From assembly GCA_027371665.1 (NCBI GenBank), contig DAHXMP010000135.1, positions 1 through 6,894 of the forward strand: a DNA stretch of 6,894 bases, in the 5' to 3' direction. The stretch is from Bacteroidota bacterium (GTDB lineage: Bacteria > Bacteroidota > Ignavibacteria > Kapaibacteriales > UBA2268). The notes beneath the pieces were generated by a model that was not told the origin of the DNA, made no database searches, and worked only from the letters and a program-made list of their open reading frames with translations. The translations under genes were made by a program, and so were the position numbers. Below are positions 1 to 5,889 of the stretch, piece by piece (the first letter of the stretch is position 1; every line of letters begins with the position of its first letter).

Positions 1-128
1 TTATATAAACAACTGTAAATATTCAATTTTTGAGAATCTTAAATAATAAATAAATTATTATCATCTCATTTTCTAAAGCTATGAAATACAGATAAATGCA
101 AGAATTAAACTATTAATTATATTTCAAT
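1..128. other. Non-coding A+T-rich flank downstream of the PBP gene
   Basis: This stretch lies just past the stop codon of the minus-strand PBP gene. It is very A+T-rich. One plus-strand frame is open from the left edge for 14 codons before a stop, which is too short to call the tail of a gene. There is an all-A/T inverted repeat around 42-60, but no G+C-containing stem followed by a T-run, so I call no terminator. The expected dcw neighbour murE does not begin within these bases. Confidence 0.6.
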
Positions 129-2222
129 TTAGTTGCATATAAGCACACATGTTTTTCCTTCAGAAGACCATTGCTGGTCGGTAACTTTCCCGCTACCTGA
201 TACTTTTGTCCTGATTCCTGCATTTTGAAGAATGATTAATGCTCTACGAAGTGTAAAGCCTCTAACATCAGGTTTGATACCTTTTTTCAGGTAATTTCCC
301 GTATATATTTCCAATGTCTTCCATTCATCTGTTCGGCTTCCGGGTGCTGGTTTCTGCGAAGAAATAATACCACTGCTGTCACCTGTAAGTTTATATTTTA
401 ATTTGAAATTCTGAAGAATGGGAATAGCATCTTTTACATATAAACCCCGAATGTCGGGAACATATACAGAATCATTCTTTGTGGTCCTTGTACCGTTTTT
501 GTTTGATAATTTTTGTCCGGTCGGATTTGTCGCAATCCAGTCCATAATAATATTCCTGAAAATCGGTGCTGCAGTGGCTCCCCCATAATATGCACCCTGT
601 GGGCTGTCAAGAAGTACAAGTAAAGCAATTTCGGGATTATCGGCGGGAAAAAAACCTATGAATGAGGACATATAATTCTGGGTGGAATAAGAACCGTTTA
701 CGAGTTTTTGTGATGTTCCCGTCTTGCCTGCAACCCTGTAGCCTTCAATTCTTGCCGCTTTACCCGTGCCTTTATCAACGACGCCGACAAGCATGTCGGT
801 TAAAGTTTGTGCCGACTTTTCAGAAACAACTCTTCTTAATTGTTCGATTTTATATTTAAGTGTATCACCGTCATTGTTAATGATTGCTTTAACTATGTGC
901 GGCTTGATAAACACACCTTTATCGGCAACCGTCGAATAAGCAGTGAGCATCTGAATGGGTGTAACGGCAATACCATAGCCGAAACTCATGAACCGTTTCG
1001 AGATTGGTGTGTATTCATCCGGTGTCCTTATTTTGCCCGCCGCCTCACCCGGAATTTCTATTCCGAGTTTACTCCCGAAACCATAGCTTTTTATATATTG
1101 ATTGAAAATGCTGTCGGGTATTCCGTAACCTACCTGCGAAAATACCACGTTTGATGAGTATGCCAGGGCATCTGCAAAAGTAACTATACCTATTCCATGG
1201 TCATCCGTGATTCTGTATTTGCCGTAATCCAGTACTCCCCCATGGCCGTTAACGAGATTATCGGGAGTAATTAATCCTTTGTCAATAGCCGCAGATGCAG
1301 TTATCAGCTTGAAAGTCGAGCCGGGTTCATAAAGGTCTGTTAATGCCCTGCATCTCATGGTTCCCGACTGTGTATCCTTTAAATCGTTCGGGTCGTAACC
1401 GGGGAATGAAGCCATAGCCAGGATTTCTCCTGTTGAAGGCAAAATGGCGATAGCGGTAGCCCCTGACGCTTTAGTGCTTTCCATGCCTTTTTGCAGTTCG
1501 TATTCGAGGATTCTCTGAAGGTCAATATCTATCGTCAATATGACTGATTTGCCGTGCACGGCTTCTATAACCGGAAGGTTTGCCGTCGGATGAATATGCC
1601 CAGTTGCGTCCCTCTGCATAATCATATAACCGCTCTTGCCTCCGAGTATCGAGTCGAGGCTAAGCTCGATGCCCGTTAAGCCTTTATTGTCAATATCGGT
1701 ACATCCAATGATTTGGGATGCTGAAGGAGAATAGAGATAATTCCTGAGAGGCTCTGTAAATTTTATGAATCCCCTCATTTTAATTGAATCAATTCCGGCA
1801 AGATTTCCCGGTACCAATCCCCTGGCAAGCCAGACGAAGCTTCCGTCGGCAGAATTAATTTTATTCAGGAGCTCTCTTGCAGGTATTCCTGTTTTTGATT
1901 CGAGTTCCATGCAAAGCTTTTCTTTTTCATCAAGTACAGTCGGGTCAGCCGCTAATGATATACCAGTTACTGTTGAAGCAAGCAATTTTCCGTTCCTGTC
2001 ATAGATATTGCCCCTTTCAGCCCTTAGAGTAACTTTTGCCTGGTGCTGTCTTTTAGCTTGCTCTTTGTATTTCCCTGCATCGGCAATCTGAACTATAAAA
2101 AGACGGATGATTATTGCCAGGAATGCAATATTGAAAAAAAGAAAAATCAGCAGGAATTTCCATAATTTTCTTTTCGGTTCCTGTGGTATTTCTTCATTCG
2201 CTGTTTTTGTTTCACTTTTCAT
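129..2222 (-). CDS. ftsI: FtsI/SpoVD-type class B penicillin-binding protein with two PASTA domains
   Basis: This is a peptidoglycan D,D-transpeptidase that cross-links stem peptides at the division septum and is the target of beta-lactams. The 697-residue protein has a short charged cytoplasmic N-terminus, one membrane segment at about residues 21-46, and then a periplasmic PBP dimerisation domain (about 64-210) with the class B signature RGNIYDRNG at 70-78. The transpeptidase domain (about 250-557) carries all three active-site motifs: SxxK as S302-TF-K305 (nucleophile S302), SxN as S356-S-N358, and KTGT at 500-503. Two PASTA domains follow, at about 584-642 (VPDIRGL) and 648-697 (PDVRGF, then GSGKV). 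PASTA repeats are typical of Gram-positive PBP2x/SpoVD and also occur in FtsI of Bacteroidota/Chlorobi relatives. The start is the first ATG of the frame, and the charged-then-hydrophobic N-terminus fits it. There is only a weak Shine-Dalgarno, common in this group. The gene stands apart from the usual rsmH-ftsL-ftsI-murE order. Confidence 0.95.
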   Translation of the reverse strand: MKSETKTANEEIPQEPKRKLWKFLLIFLFFNIAFLAIIIRLFIVQIADAGKYKEQAKRQHQAKVTLRAERGNIYDRNGKLLASTVTGISLAADPTVLDEKEKLCMELESKTGIPARELLNKINSADGSFVWLARGLVPGNLAGIDSIKMRGFIKFTEPLRNYLYSPSASQIIGCTDIDNKGLTGIELSLDSILGGKSGYMIMQRDATGHIHPTANLPVIEAVHGKSVILTIDIDLQRILEYELQKGMESTKASGATAIAILPSTGEILAMASFPGYDPNDLKDTQSGTMRCRALTDLYEPGSTFKLITASAAIDKGLITPDNLVNGHGGVLDYGKYRITDDHGIGIVTFADALAYSSNVVFSQVGYGIPDSIFNQYIKSYGFGSKLGIEIPGEAAGKIRTPDEYTPISKRFMSFGYGIAVTPIQMLTAYSTVADKGVFIKPHIVKAIINNDGDTLKYKIEQLRRVVSEKSAQTLTDMLVGVVDKGTGKAARIEGYRVAGKTGTSQKLVNGSYSTQNYMSSFIGFFPADNPEIALLVLLDSPQGAYYGGATAAPIFRNIIMDWIATNPTGQKLSNKNGTRTTKNDSVYVPDIRGLYVKDAIPILQNFKLKYKLTGDSSGIISSQKPAPGSRTDEWKTLEIYTGNYLKKGIKPDVRGFTLRRALIILQNAGIRTKVSGSGKVTDQQWSSEGKTCVLICN

Positions 2223-2274
2223 CAGATTTATTATGTATTGTAATTTATTTTTTTGAAATCATGACGACAAAGTG

Positions 2275-2282
2275 CAAATCTA
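2275..2282 (-). promoter_or_regulatory. Candidate Bacteroidota-type -7 element for the PBP gene
   Basis: Read on the minus strand the bases are TAGATTTG, a full match to the TAnnTTTG -7 box of Bacteroidota sigma factor promoters. It lies about 53 bases upstream of the PBP start codon, giving a plausible leader of roughly 45-50 bases. No clean TTTG/TTG -33 box is present at the expected distance. Such an eight-base match with four fixed T's occurs easily in A+T-rich DNA, so this is tentative. Confidence 0.35.
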
Positions 2283-2291
2283 ATAAGTTTA

Positions 2292-2306
2292 TGTTATAAA
2301 ATAACA
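2292..2306. repeat. Perfect palindrome TGTTAT-AAA-ATAACA upstream of the PBP gene
   Basis: Two 6-base arms are separated by 3 bases. The palindrome sits 10-24 bases upstream of the candidate -7 element, in the position a -33 box or an activator/repressor would occupy. That makes it a possible operator. Short A/T palindromes also arise by chance, and no regulator is known for it here. Confidence 0.3.
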
Positions 2307-2352
2307 GCCTGTTCGATAATTTATATTATAACTGAAAAATTAATTTGTTCCA

Positions 2353-2377
2353 GTCATACTGAGCTTAATCGAAGTGT
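2353..2377. repeat. Single arm of a dispersed CTGAG/CGAAG repeat
   Basis: The bases GTCATACTGAGCTTAATCGAAG follow the same pattern as the left arm of the palindromic repeat at 4979-5005 (GTCATTCTGAG, a short variable part, then CGAAG), with one length difference. I see no matching inverted arm nearby, so this is a lone or decayed copy. Related GTCAT-CTGAG-CGAAG repeats are, from memory, frequent in intergenic DNA of Bacteroidota, Chlorobi and other phyla. Their function is unclear. Confidence 0.55.
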
Positions 2378-2394
2378 CTTCATTCTTACAGGGA

Positions 2395-2432
2395 TGGTCG
2401 GGAATCAATTGTAAATGACAAACAACCGACCA
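2395..2432. repeat. Inverted repeat TGGTCGG / CCGACCA
   Basis: Perfect 7-base arms at 2395-2401 and 2426-2432 enclose 24 bases. Inside that loop a second small stem (TTGT at 2409-2412 with ACAA at 2418-2421) can form, so the whole could fold as a two-tier hairpin on either strand. It stands out because the arms are G+C-rich in A/T-rich surroundings. No T-run follows on either strand, so I do not call it an intrinsic terminator. It may be part of a decayed palindromic repeat. Confidence 0.45.
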
Positions 2433-2482
2433 CTATTAGAGGCTATTTGCGTCCGGGCGTGAATAAATCTCCCTGTTAAAAT

Positions 2483-2540
2483 AGTTTGATTGTAAATCTA
2501 TATAAAATTTCAACACTGTTCTACATTTATTAATCAAACT
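2483..2540. repeat. Inverted repeat with 9-base arms just past the TPR-like gene
   Basis: AGTTTGATT at 2483-2491 is the exact reverse complement of AATCAAACT at 2532-2540. One G-T pair follows and then, past a single bulged base, five more A/T pairs (2493-2497 with 2525-2529). It lies 37 bases beyond the stop of the minus-strand TPR-like gene, where a transcript-end hairpin would be. The stem is A/T-rich and is followed on the minus strand only by ATTTTAAC, so it is at best a weak terminator or 3'-end stabiliser. Confidence 0.4.
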
Positions 2541-2576
2541 CTCAAACGCTATTCCTAATTTCTCTTTCTTATCCAA

Positions 2577-4901
2577 CTACCAATACTTACCTTTGAGCTT
2601 TTTCGATTTGCTTTGTTCGAGTGCTTTCCTGCCGACTGAACCGCCTATGCTCGAGTATGCCTGCTTTGCTCTCTCCCTATCGCCGAAAATATTAACCATT
2701 CCTTCAGCCCACAGGAGCAATTCATCTGGGATTTTCGTTTTGCTTTTTCCCTGTGCATAAATTTCTTTTGCAAGTTTTTCGTTATTAACTAACGATTTCA
2801 TCCTCTTAACCAGGTTTGTCAGTTCATCGAGATTCTGACATTCATCCGAAGCTTTAAAGTATAGTTCGTCGGCAAATTTTTTGTCGCCTGCCTGTTCTGC
2901 CATCATTGCTATATAAACAAGGCCGAGATAATCCGGCTTAGTTTCTAGAGCTTTCTTAAGCAGTTCCATTGCCCATTGCTCGTCTTTAACGATTTCGAGA
3001 ACGCTTTTCGCAACACCGCAGTAATCATATGCAGTCTTGATAGGTTTCCCGTCCAATGCTTTTTCAGCTTCCTTCAGATACCTCATCGCAAGCGATTTGC
3101 CAAGCTCTTTGTCAGGGATACATTCCCTTGCCAAACGGCATACGTCGTTCAATTCGTAAAAGAACTGCACCCTGGAAGCAACAAGCCTGTCGAGTATTTT
3201 CTCGCACCAGGCATAATCGTTAAGATATTTTGATATGGAAACGATTAGCTTTCTGTATTTGTCGACATTCAGAAATTCGCCGTCAATCAGCTTTTCGGCA
3301 TTTCTGAGTATTTTCTGTGCATAGTATTTGTCATCGAGAACATTCATTATATCATCGACGAGTTTAAGATAATCCTTGAGCCTGACGGCATTATTCTCTC
3401 TTTTCTGGAATTCGTCGTATTTGTCCTGGTTTGCTTCTCTTTTCTTAAGCTTTTCATCTACCCTTGCAATCCACTGGGCATTATCCGCAAAATCCTTATT
3501 AACGGCTTCCACGACTGATTTCATCTCAGGAGTGCTTGTAACAAATTCTTCTGCTTTTGCAAGAACATCAGCGGCATAATTTTTATCATCGAGAACTGAA
3601 AATATCTTAGCGGTAACTTCCAAAAACTCCGGTGTGCCTGATGCAACCGATTCGGCTTTATTGATAACCTGCCGGAAAAAGTCTTTGTTCCCAACATTTT
3701 TGACGGCTTCAACCAGCAATGTAAGATAATCCTTAAACTTCCCGGTTTTTGAAAATGCTTTTTGATAAATACTTAAGGTTTTTTCTTCGTTCTGAGTGTT
3801 TTTCTTCACATCTGAAGCGAGTGCGAGCAGTTCGCCTGCATCCTCAATACTCGCTTCTGCCCTCGAATAAATGTCAGCGGCATAGTTCGTGTCCTTTATG
3901 TCGTCAATGACTGCCTGAGCCAGCATACATAAATCCTTAGCCGATGTCATCTTCGATTCAGCCTGCGTATAGTATTTCTTTGCAAGTTCGAGATTGCCGA
4001 TGTCATTGGCAATGGTTTTTGCAAGTTCGAGAAGTTGTTCCTTCGATGTAACATTTTTCATTCCGTTGGCATAAGCCTCGGAAGCGGCATCCTTATCGGC
4101 AAAAATCGTCCAATAGCCTTTTGCAAGCTCGATTTGCTCTTCGCCCGTCATTGCATATTCTTTCGCCGAATCCATCAGTTCTTTGGCTTTTTCATTATCG
4201 CCCAAAGTCTTATAAAATTTGGCAAGCTGGAGAAATTCTTTTGTGAACTGGGCATCGCCCTCGACTTCTTCTATAATTTCTTTTGCCCACTCTTTATCGT
4301 CAAACACGGATAGAACGACACCTGCAAATTCAGTTGATTCTTCTATTCCGTCAATACTTGCCTGTGCTTTTTTCAGGAATGATTTTGCGGTTTCTTTGTC
4401 GTTCATTTCTTTTATTATGGTATCGGCAATTTTTTTATAATCTTCCGCCGTCTTGCACTGGCTCCCGACTTTGGCAAGCATTTGTTTCGACAATTCCTCA
4501 TCGCCGAGGTCTTCGGAAGCAAACTTTGATATTGTCAGAAATTCGCTGACTTTTTTGGCAGAGCCTGAAGCACTTTCGAGCATTTCCTTAGCTTTGTCCT
4601 TGTCTCCTGAGTATTTTGCGATACTGTGTCCCAATTCTGCAAATTCCATTGCCTCGAAGCAATTGTCTTCGGCTTCCCCGTACATCTCATCTGCTTTTTC
4701 CTTGTTGCCGAGGCTGACACATACTTCGGCGACCTTTATGTAGTCAATAGGAAACTTGCAATCCTCTTCTGCGGTATCGAGGAGATGCTTTGCATAGTCT
4801 TTGTCAGCCGGCTCTTTAAGGGCTTCCATTGCAAGATTGCAGTAATCTTCGACACTTTTACATTGTGCTTCTTTTGACTCAAGTTCTGCTTTTAAAGCCA
4901 T
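2577..4901 (-). CDS. Large cytoplasmic TPR-like repeat protein, function unknown
   Basis: The 774-residue protein has no signal peptide or membrane segment and is highly charged (rich in Lys, Asp, Glu). From about residue 33 nearly to the end it is built of roughly twenty degenerate units of about 34 residues. A unit runs D/N-K-x-x-A-K-x-x-L/Y-x-x-A-E, a linker, then D/E-Y/F-x-x-(L/V)-A-x-x-(V/I)-x-x-x-L-G. The spacing of the small residues and aromatics fits a tetratricopeptide-like helix pair, with Ala where canonical TPR helix A often has Gly. Units are regular over about 33-475, then more irregular, with a Lys/Arg/Asn-rich insertion around 475-510. The extreme C-terminus is basic (KSKKLKGKYW). 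Such solenoids bind other proteins; no partner or catalytic domain is visible. The start is supported by AGGAGA five bases upstream of the ATG (4907-4912). The gene appears to be a single transcription unit. Confidence 0.85.
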   Translation of the reverse strand: MALKAELESKEAQCKSVEDYCNLAMEALKEPADKDYAKHLLDTAEEDCKFPIDYIKVAEVCVSLGNKEKADEMYGEAEDNCFEAMEFAELGHSIAKYSGDKDKAKEMLESASGSAKKVSEFLTISKFASEDLGDEELSKQMLAKVGSQCKTAEDYKKIADTIIKEMNDKETAKSFLKKAQASIDGIEESTEFAGVVLSVFDDKEWAKEIIEEVEGDAQFTKEFLQLAKFYKTLGDNEKAKELMDSAKEYAMTGEEQIELAKGYWTIFADKDAASEAYANGMKNVTSKEQLLELAKTIANDIGNLELAKKYYTQAESKMTSAKDLCMLAQAVIDDIKDTNYAADIYSRAEASIEDAGELLALASDVKKNTQNEEKTLSIYQKAFSKTGKFKDYLTLLVEAVKNVGNKDFFRQVINKAESVASGTPEFLEVTAKIFSVLDDKNYAADVLAKAEEFVTSTPEMKSVVEAVNKDFADNAQWIARVDEKLKKREANQDKYDEFQKRENNAVRLKDYLKLVDDIMNVLDDKYYAQKILRNAEKLIDGEFLNVDKYRKLIVSISKYLNDYAWCEKILDRLVASRVQFFYELNDVCRLARECIPDKELGKSLAMRYLKEAEKALDGKPIKTAYDYCGVAKSVLEIVKDEQWAMELLKKALETKPDYLGLVYIAMMAEQAGDKKFADELYFKASDECQNLDELTNLVKRMKSLVNNEKLAKEIYAQGKSKTKIPDELLLWAEGMVNIFGDRERAKQAYSSIGGSVGRKALEQSKSKKLKGKYW

Positions 4902-4942
4902 TTATTTCTCCTGAAATTTTATTTTTTTTGACACATAAATTC

Positions 4943-4971
4943 CCCCTTATCAAAGGGGGTTAGGGGGTTGT
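4943..4971. repeat. 29-base direct repeat, copy 1 (C5/G5 hairpin type)
   Basis: This copy is identical over 29 bases to 5070-5098. The unit begins CCCCTTATCAAAGGGGG and ends with TTAGGGGGTTGT. With the extra C at 4942 this copy contains a perfect 7-base stem, CCCCCTT (4942-4948) and AAGGGGG (4953-4959), with loop ATCA. From memory, similar 'cccctttatcaaagggggttaggggg' elements are scattered through genomes of several phyla including Bacteroidota. That recollection is not checked here. Confidence 0.8.
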
Positions 4972-4978
4972 TTTAGCC

Positions 4979-5057
4979 TGTCATTCTGAGTGAAACGAAG
5001 AATCTAAGATATTACATTACAGATTTCCGGAGATTCTTCACTTCGTTCAGAAAGACA
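4979..5057. repeat. Imperfect palindromic repeat with 27-base arms (REP-like, CTGAG/CGAAG family)
   Basis: The left arm 4979-5005 (TGTCATTCTGAG, then GTGAAACGAAG-type core and AATCT) and the right arm 5031-5057, read in reverse complement, agree at 22 of 27 positions by hand count, around a 25-base loop. A transcript of either strand could fold into a long hairpin. One related arm occurs at 2353-2377. The element belongs by appearance to the widespread GTCATTCTGAG/CGAAGAATCT intergenic repeats. No ORF or transposase is associated with it. Mobility by an outside REP-type transposase is possible but not shown. Confidence 0.75.
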
Positions 5058-5069
5058 TCCAACACCTTT

Positions 5070-5098
5070 CCCCTTATCAAAGGGGGTTAGGGGGTTGT
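5070..5098. repeat. 29-base direct repeat, copy 2
   Basis: This is a perfect copy of 4943-4971 in the same orientation, 127 bases away start to start. It lies immediately beyond the right arm of the palindrome, with 12 bases between. This copy is preceded by TTT rather than an extra C, so its hairpin stem is one base shorter. Direct repeats on both sides of another repeat suggest insertion of one element into another, or unequal duplication. Two copies alone cannot decide which. Confidence 0.8.
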
Positions 5099-5124
5099 CA
5101 ACCCTTTTTATTCATTATATTACA

Positions 5125-5140
5125 CAATCAAAACTGATTG
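5125..5140. repeat. Short inverted repeat CAATCA-AAAC-TGATTG
   Basis: A perfect 6-base stem with a 4-base loop lies 72 bases beyond the stop codon of hicA on the minus strand. It could mark the end of the hicBA transcript, but the stem is only one-third G+C and no T-run follows, so terminator activity is doubtful. Confidence 0.25.
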
Positions 5141-5211
5141 ATTCTTAACAAATATAATAAACACAAAATGAATAAGGGACTGTAAATTGATTTTTGTAAT
5201 TAATGTGGTTT

Positions 5212-5418
5212 TTATTCGGACCATTCTTCTTTAGATATTCCGGCTTGTCTTAATATCCTTATTAAAAGGTCAACACCGATTTCTTTCCTGTGCGGATTTG
5301 GCAGGGTCAGCCTGATATTACCTTTTATCATATATTGATGTTTCCCCCAGGGAAAGGGGCCATCAAAGCCGAATTGTTTAATTTTCTTAACAAAATCTTT
5401 GTATGAGATTGGCTTCAT
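5212..5418 (-). CDS. hicA: HicA-family mRNA interferase toxin
   Basis: HicA toxins are small double-stranded-RNA-binding-fold ribonucleases that cleave mRNA and stop growth until bound by HicB. The 68-residue product has the family layout: an N-terminal helix (SYKDFVKKIKQFGF), the strand with the catalytic histidine in GKHQYM (H27, in place of the commoner GSHH), the RLTLPNPH strand-turn (residues 36-43), and a C-terminal helix (LLIRILRQAGISKEEW). The length is normal. Its ATG overlaps the hicB stop as ATGA (5415-5418) with no Shine-Dalgarno of its own in evidence, so it is probably translated by coupling to hicB. The gene appears intact, so an active toxin is likely but not proven. Confidence 0.88.
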   Translation of the reverse strand: MKPISYKDFVKKIKQFGFDGPFPWGKHQYMIKGNIRLTLPNPHRKEIGVDLLIRILRQAGISKEEWSE

Positions 5419-5663
5419 TTTGTGGCTGTAACTGCTTCGGTAATATTAATATCTTTCAGCTTTGGCAGTTCGATGTTTTTATTAAGGCTGATTATTATCC
5501 AGCCTTCCAATGATTCTCTCAGGTTACGGCGGCATTCTTCCAGGGTTTTTCCAGTTGACCAGATACCTCTTAGTTGCGGGATTTCACCGTAAAACGGTTC
5601 CTCGTCCTCGATTATTTCATAATGAGCGAGGTTCATTGCTTCTTCAATGTATTCAACCAACAT
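5415..5663 (-). CDS. hicB: HicB-family antitoxin
   Basis: HicB binds and neutralises HicA. The 82-residue protein shows the UPF0150/HicB partial RNase H-like fold: a first strand (AHYEIIEDEEPFYGEIPQLRGIWSTG, about residues 13-38) followed by the conserved helix motif TLEECRRNLRESLEGWI (40-56). The C-terminal tail is short (NKNIELPKLKDINITEAV), and I see no clear helix-turn-helix or ribbon-helix-helix domain. Autorepression by direct DNA binding is therefore uncertain. I start it at 5663 because GAGG (5670-5673) lies six bases upstream of that ATG. The frame stays open to an ATG at 5747, but those 28 extra residues look like translated leader, not a conserved domain. It is upstream of hicA and overlaps it by four bases. 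Confidence 0.87.
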   Translation of the reverse strand: MLVEYIEEAMNLAHYEIIEDEEPFYGEIPQLRGIWSTGKTLEECRRNLRESLEGWIIISLNKNIELPKLKDINITEAVTATK

Positions 5664-5669
5664 ATTCAG

Positions 5670-5673
5670 CCTC
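5670..5673 (-). promoter_or_regulatory. Shine-Dalgarno deciding the hicB start
   Basis: On the minus strand, TTTGAGG is followed by six bases and then the ATG at 5663. This good spacing is the main reason to prefer the 82-residue HicB over the 110-residue reading from 5747, which has no comparable site. Confidence 0.65.
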
Positions 5674-5689
5674 AAATTAATAATGCTTT

Positions 5690-5724
5690 TTCTAAAACTA
5701 ATAAAGAACTTTTTTATTTTAGAA
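5690..5724. repeat. Inverted repeat TTCTAAAA / TTTTAGAA in the hicB leader
   Basis: Perfect 8-base arms (5690-5697 and 5717-5724) are separated by 19 bases, inside which AAAGAACTTT forms a smaller palindrome (5703-5712). It lies between the candidate -7 box and the hicB start, a usual place for a toxin-antitoxin operator or a leader hairpin. The arms are mostly A/T, and the HicB here lacks an obvious DNA-binding domain, so an operator role is speculative. Confidence 0.35.
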
Positions 5725-5752
5725 GAACGAACAAAATCACATAACATAAGTA

Positions 5753-5760
5753 CAAATATA
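5753..5760 (-). promoter_or_regulatory. Candidate Bacteroidota-type -7 element for hicBA
   Basis: The minus strand reads TATATTTG, a full match to TAnnTTTG. Transcription would start about 80-85 bases before the hicB start at 5663. No TTG/TTTG -33 box sits at the proper distance, so support is partial. Confidence 0.35.
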
Positions 5761-5776
5761 AAATAAATGAAAATAG

Positions 5777-5819
5777 AATAGAAGCCCTGAATGAAATTTT
5801 ATTTGTGTTGGCTTTTATT
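5777..5819. repeat. Inverted repeat AATAGAAGCC / GGCTTTTATT in the divergent promoter region
   Basis: Arms at 5777-5786 and 5810-5819 pair at 9 of 10 positions (the tenth as G-T) around 23 bases. The right arm abuts the candidate -33 box of the plus-strand HicB-like gene, and the left arm lies upstream of the hicB -7 candidate. It could serve as a shared operator between the two divergent genes. The G+C-containing centre (AAGCC/GGCTT) makes chance a little less likely than for the purely A/T repeats nearby. Confidence 0.35.
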
Positions 5820-5848
5820 TGGATATAAAAATAATTTTCATATATTTC
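5818..5848 (+). promoter_or_regulatory. Candidate Bacteroidota-type promoter for the HicB-like gene
   Basis: TTTG at 5818-5821 is followed by 19 bases and then TATATTTC at 5841-5848, which matches TAnnTTTG except at the last base. The spacing is right for -33/-7 boxes, and the pair lies about 40 bases upstream of the start at 5890. It is the best two-box promoter in the window. Confidence 0.45.
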
Positions 5849-5889
5849 GTTTTTCGATAGGAAAGTATTAAAAAAATTCAGGATTTAAC

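Larger units (their letters stand above)
2223..2576. other. 354-base intergenic region between the PBP and TPR-like genes
   Basis: I see no coding sequence on either strand. The part next to the PBP start holds a candidate promoter and a small palindrome. The middle holds one arm of a dispersed CTGAG/CGAAG repeat and a G+C-richer stretch (about 2390-2475, including GTCCGGGCG) unlike the flanking A/T-rich DNA. The part next to the TPR gene's stop holds a long-armed inverted repeat. Each is listed separately. The G+C-rich patch may be a decayed repeat, but I cannot match it to a named element. Confidence 0.6.
4902..5211. other. 310-base intergenic repeat island between hicA and the TPR-like gene
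   Basis: No gene is seen on either strand. About half of the stretch (4942-5098) is a nested repeat: two copies of a 29-base direct repeat enclosing an imperfect long palindrome. The remainder (about 5100-5211) is plain A+T-rich DNA with one short inverted repeat. The Shine-Dalgarno of the TPR-like gene is at 4907-4912. Any promoter for that gene must lie within or beside the repeats; I see no convincing box. Confidence 0.65.

Noticed and set aside
662..2004. Plus-strand open frames opposite the PBP gene (662-859, 840-1154, 1765-2004)
   Set aside because: The minus strand encodes a fully recognisable PBP across the same bases, and the products have no recognisable features.
2976..4877. Several plus-strand open frames of 67-96 codons opposite the TPR-like gene (for example 4035-4313 and 4453-4743)
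   Set aside because: They are antisense shadows of a repetitive, strongly coding minus-strand gene, with low-complexity Phe/Leu/Ser products and no Shine-Dalgarno.
4942..4959. CCCCCTT-ATCA-AAGGGGG stem as an intrinsic terminator
   Set aside because: The stem is strong, but neither strand has a T-run immediately after it, and the same unit recurs as a dispersed repeat.
4955..4970. G-quadruplex at the GGGGGTTAGGGGG runs
   Set aside because: Each unit has only two G-runs and the two units are over 100 bases apart, so an ordinary intramolecular quadruplex is not supported.
4943..5098. Two-copy direct repeat as a minimal CRISPR array
   Set aside because: There are only two copies, the intervening 98 bases are occupied by a palindromic repeat and not a spacer-length unique sequence, and no cas gene is present.
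5664..5747. N-terminal extension of HicB to an ATG at 5747
   Set aside because: The 28 extra residues are encoded by the A/T-rich leader with inverted repeats, have no HicB homology visible and no Shine-Dalgarno, while the ATG at 5663 has GAGG at ideal distance.
5777..5889. Riboswitch or structured leader upstream of the HicB-like gene
   Set aside because: The region is short and A/T-rich, with only one imperfect inverted repeat and no known aptamer motif that I recognise.
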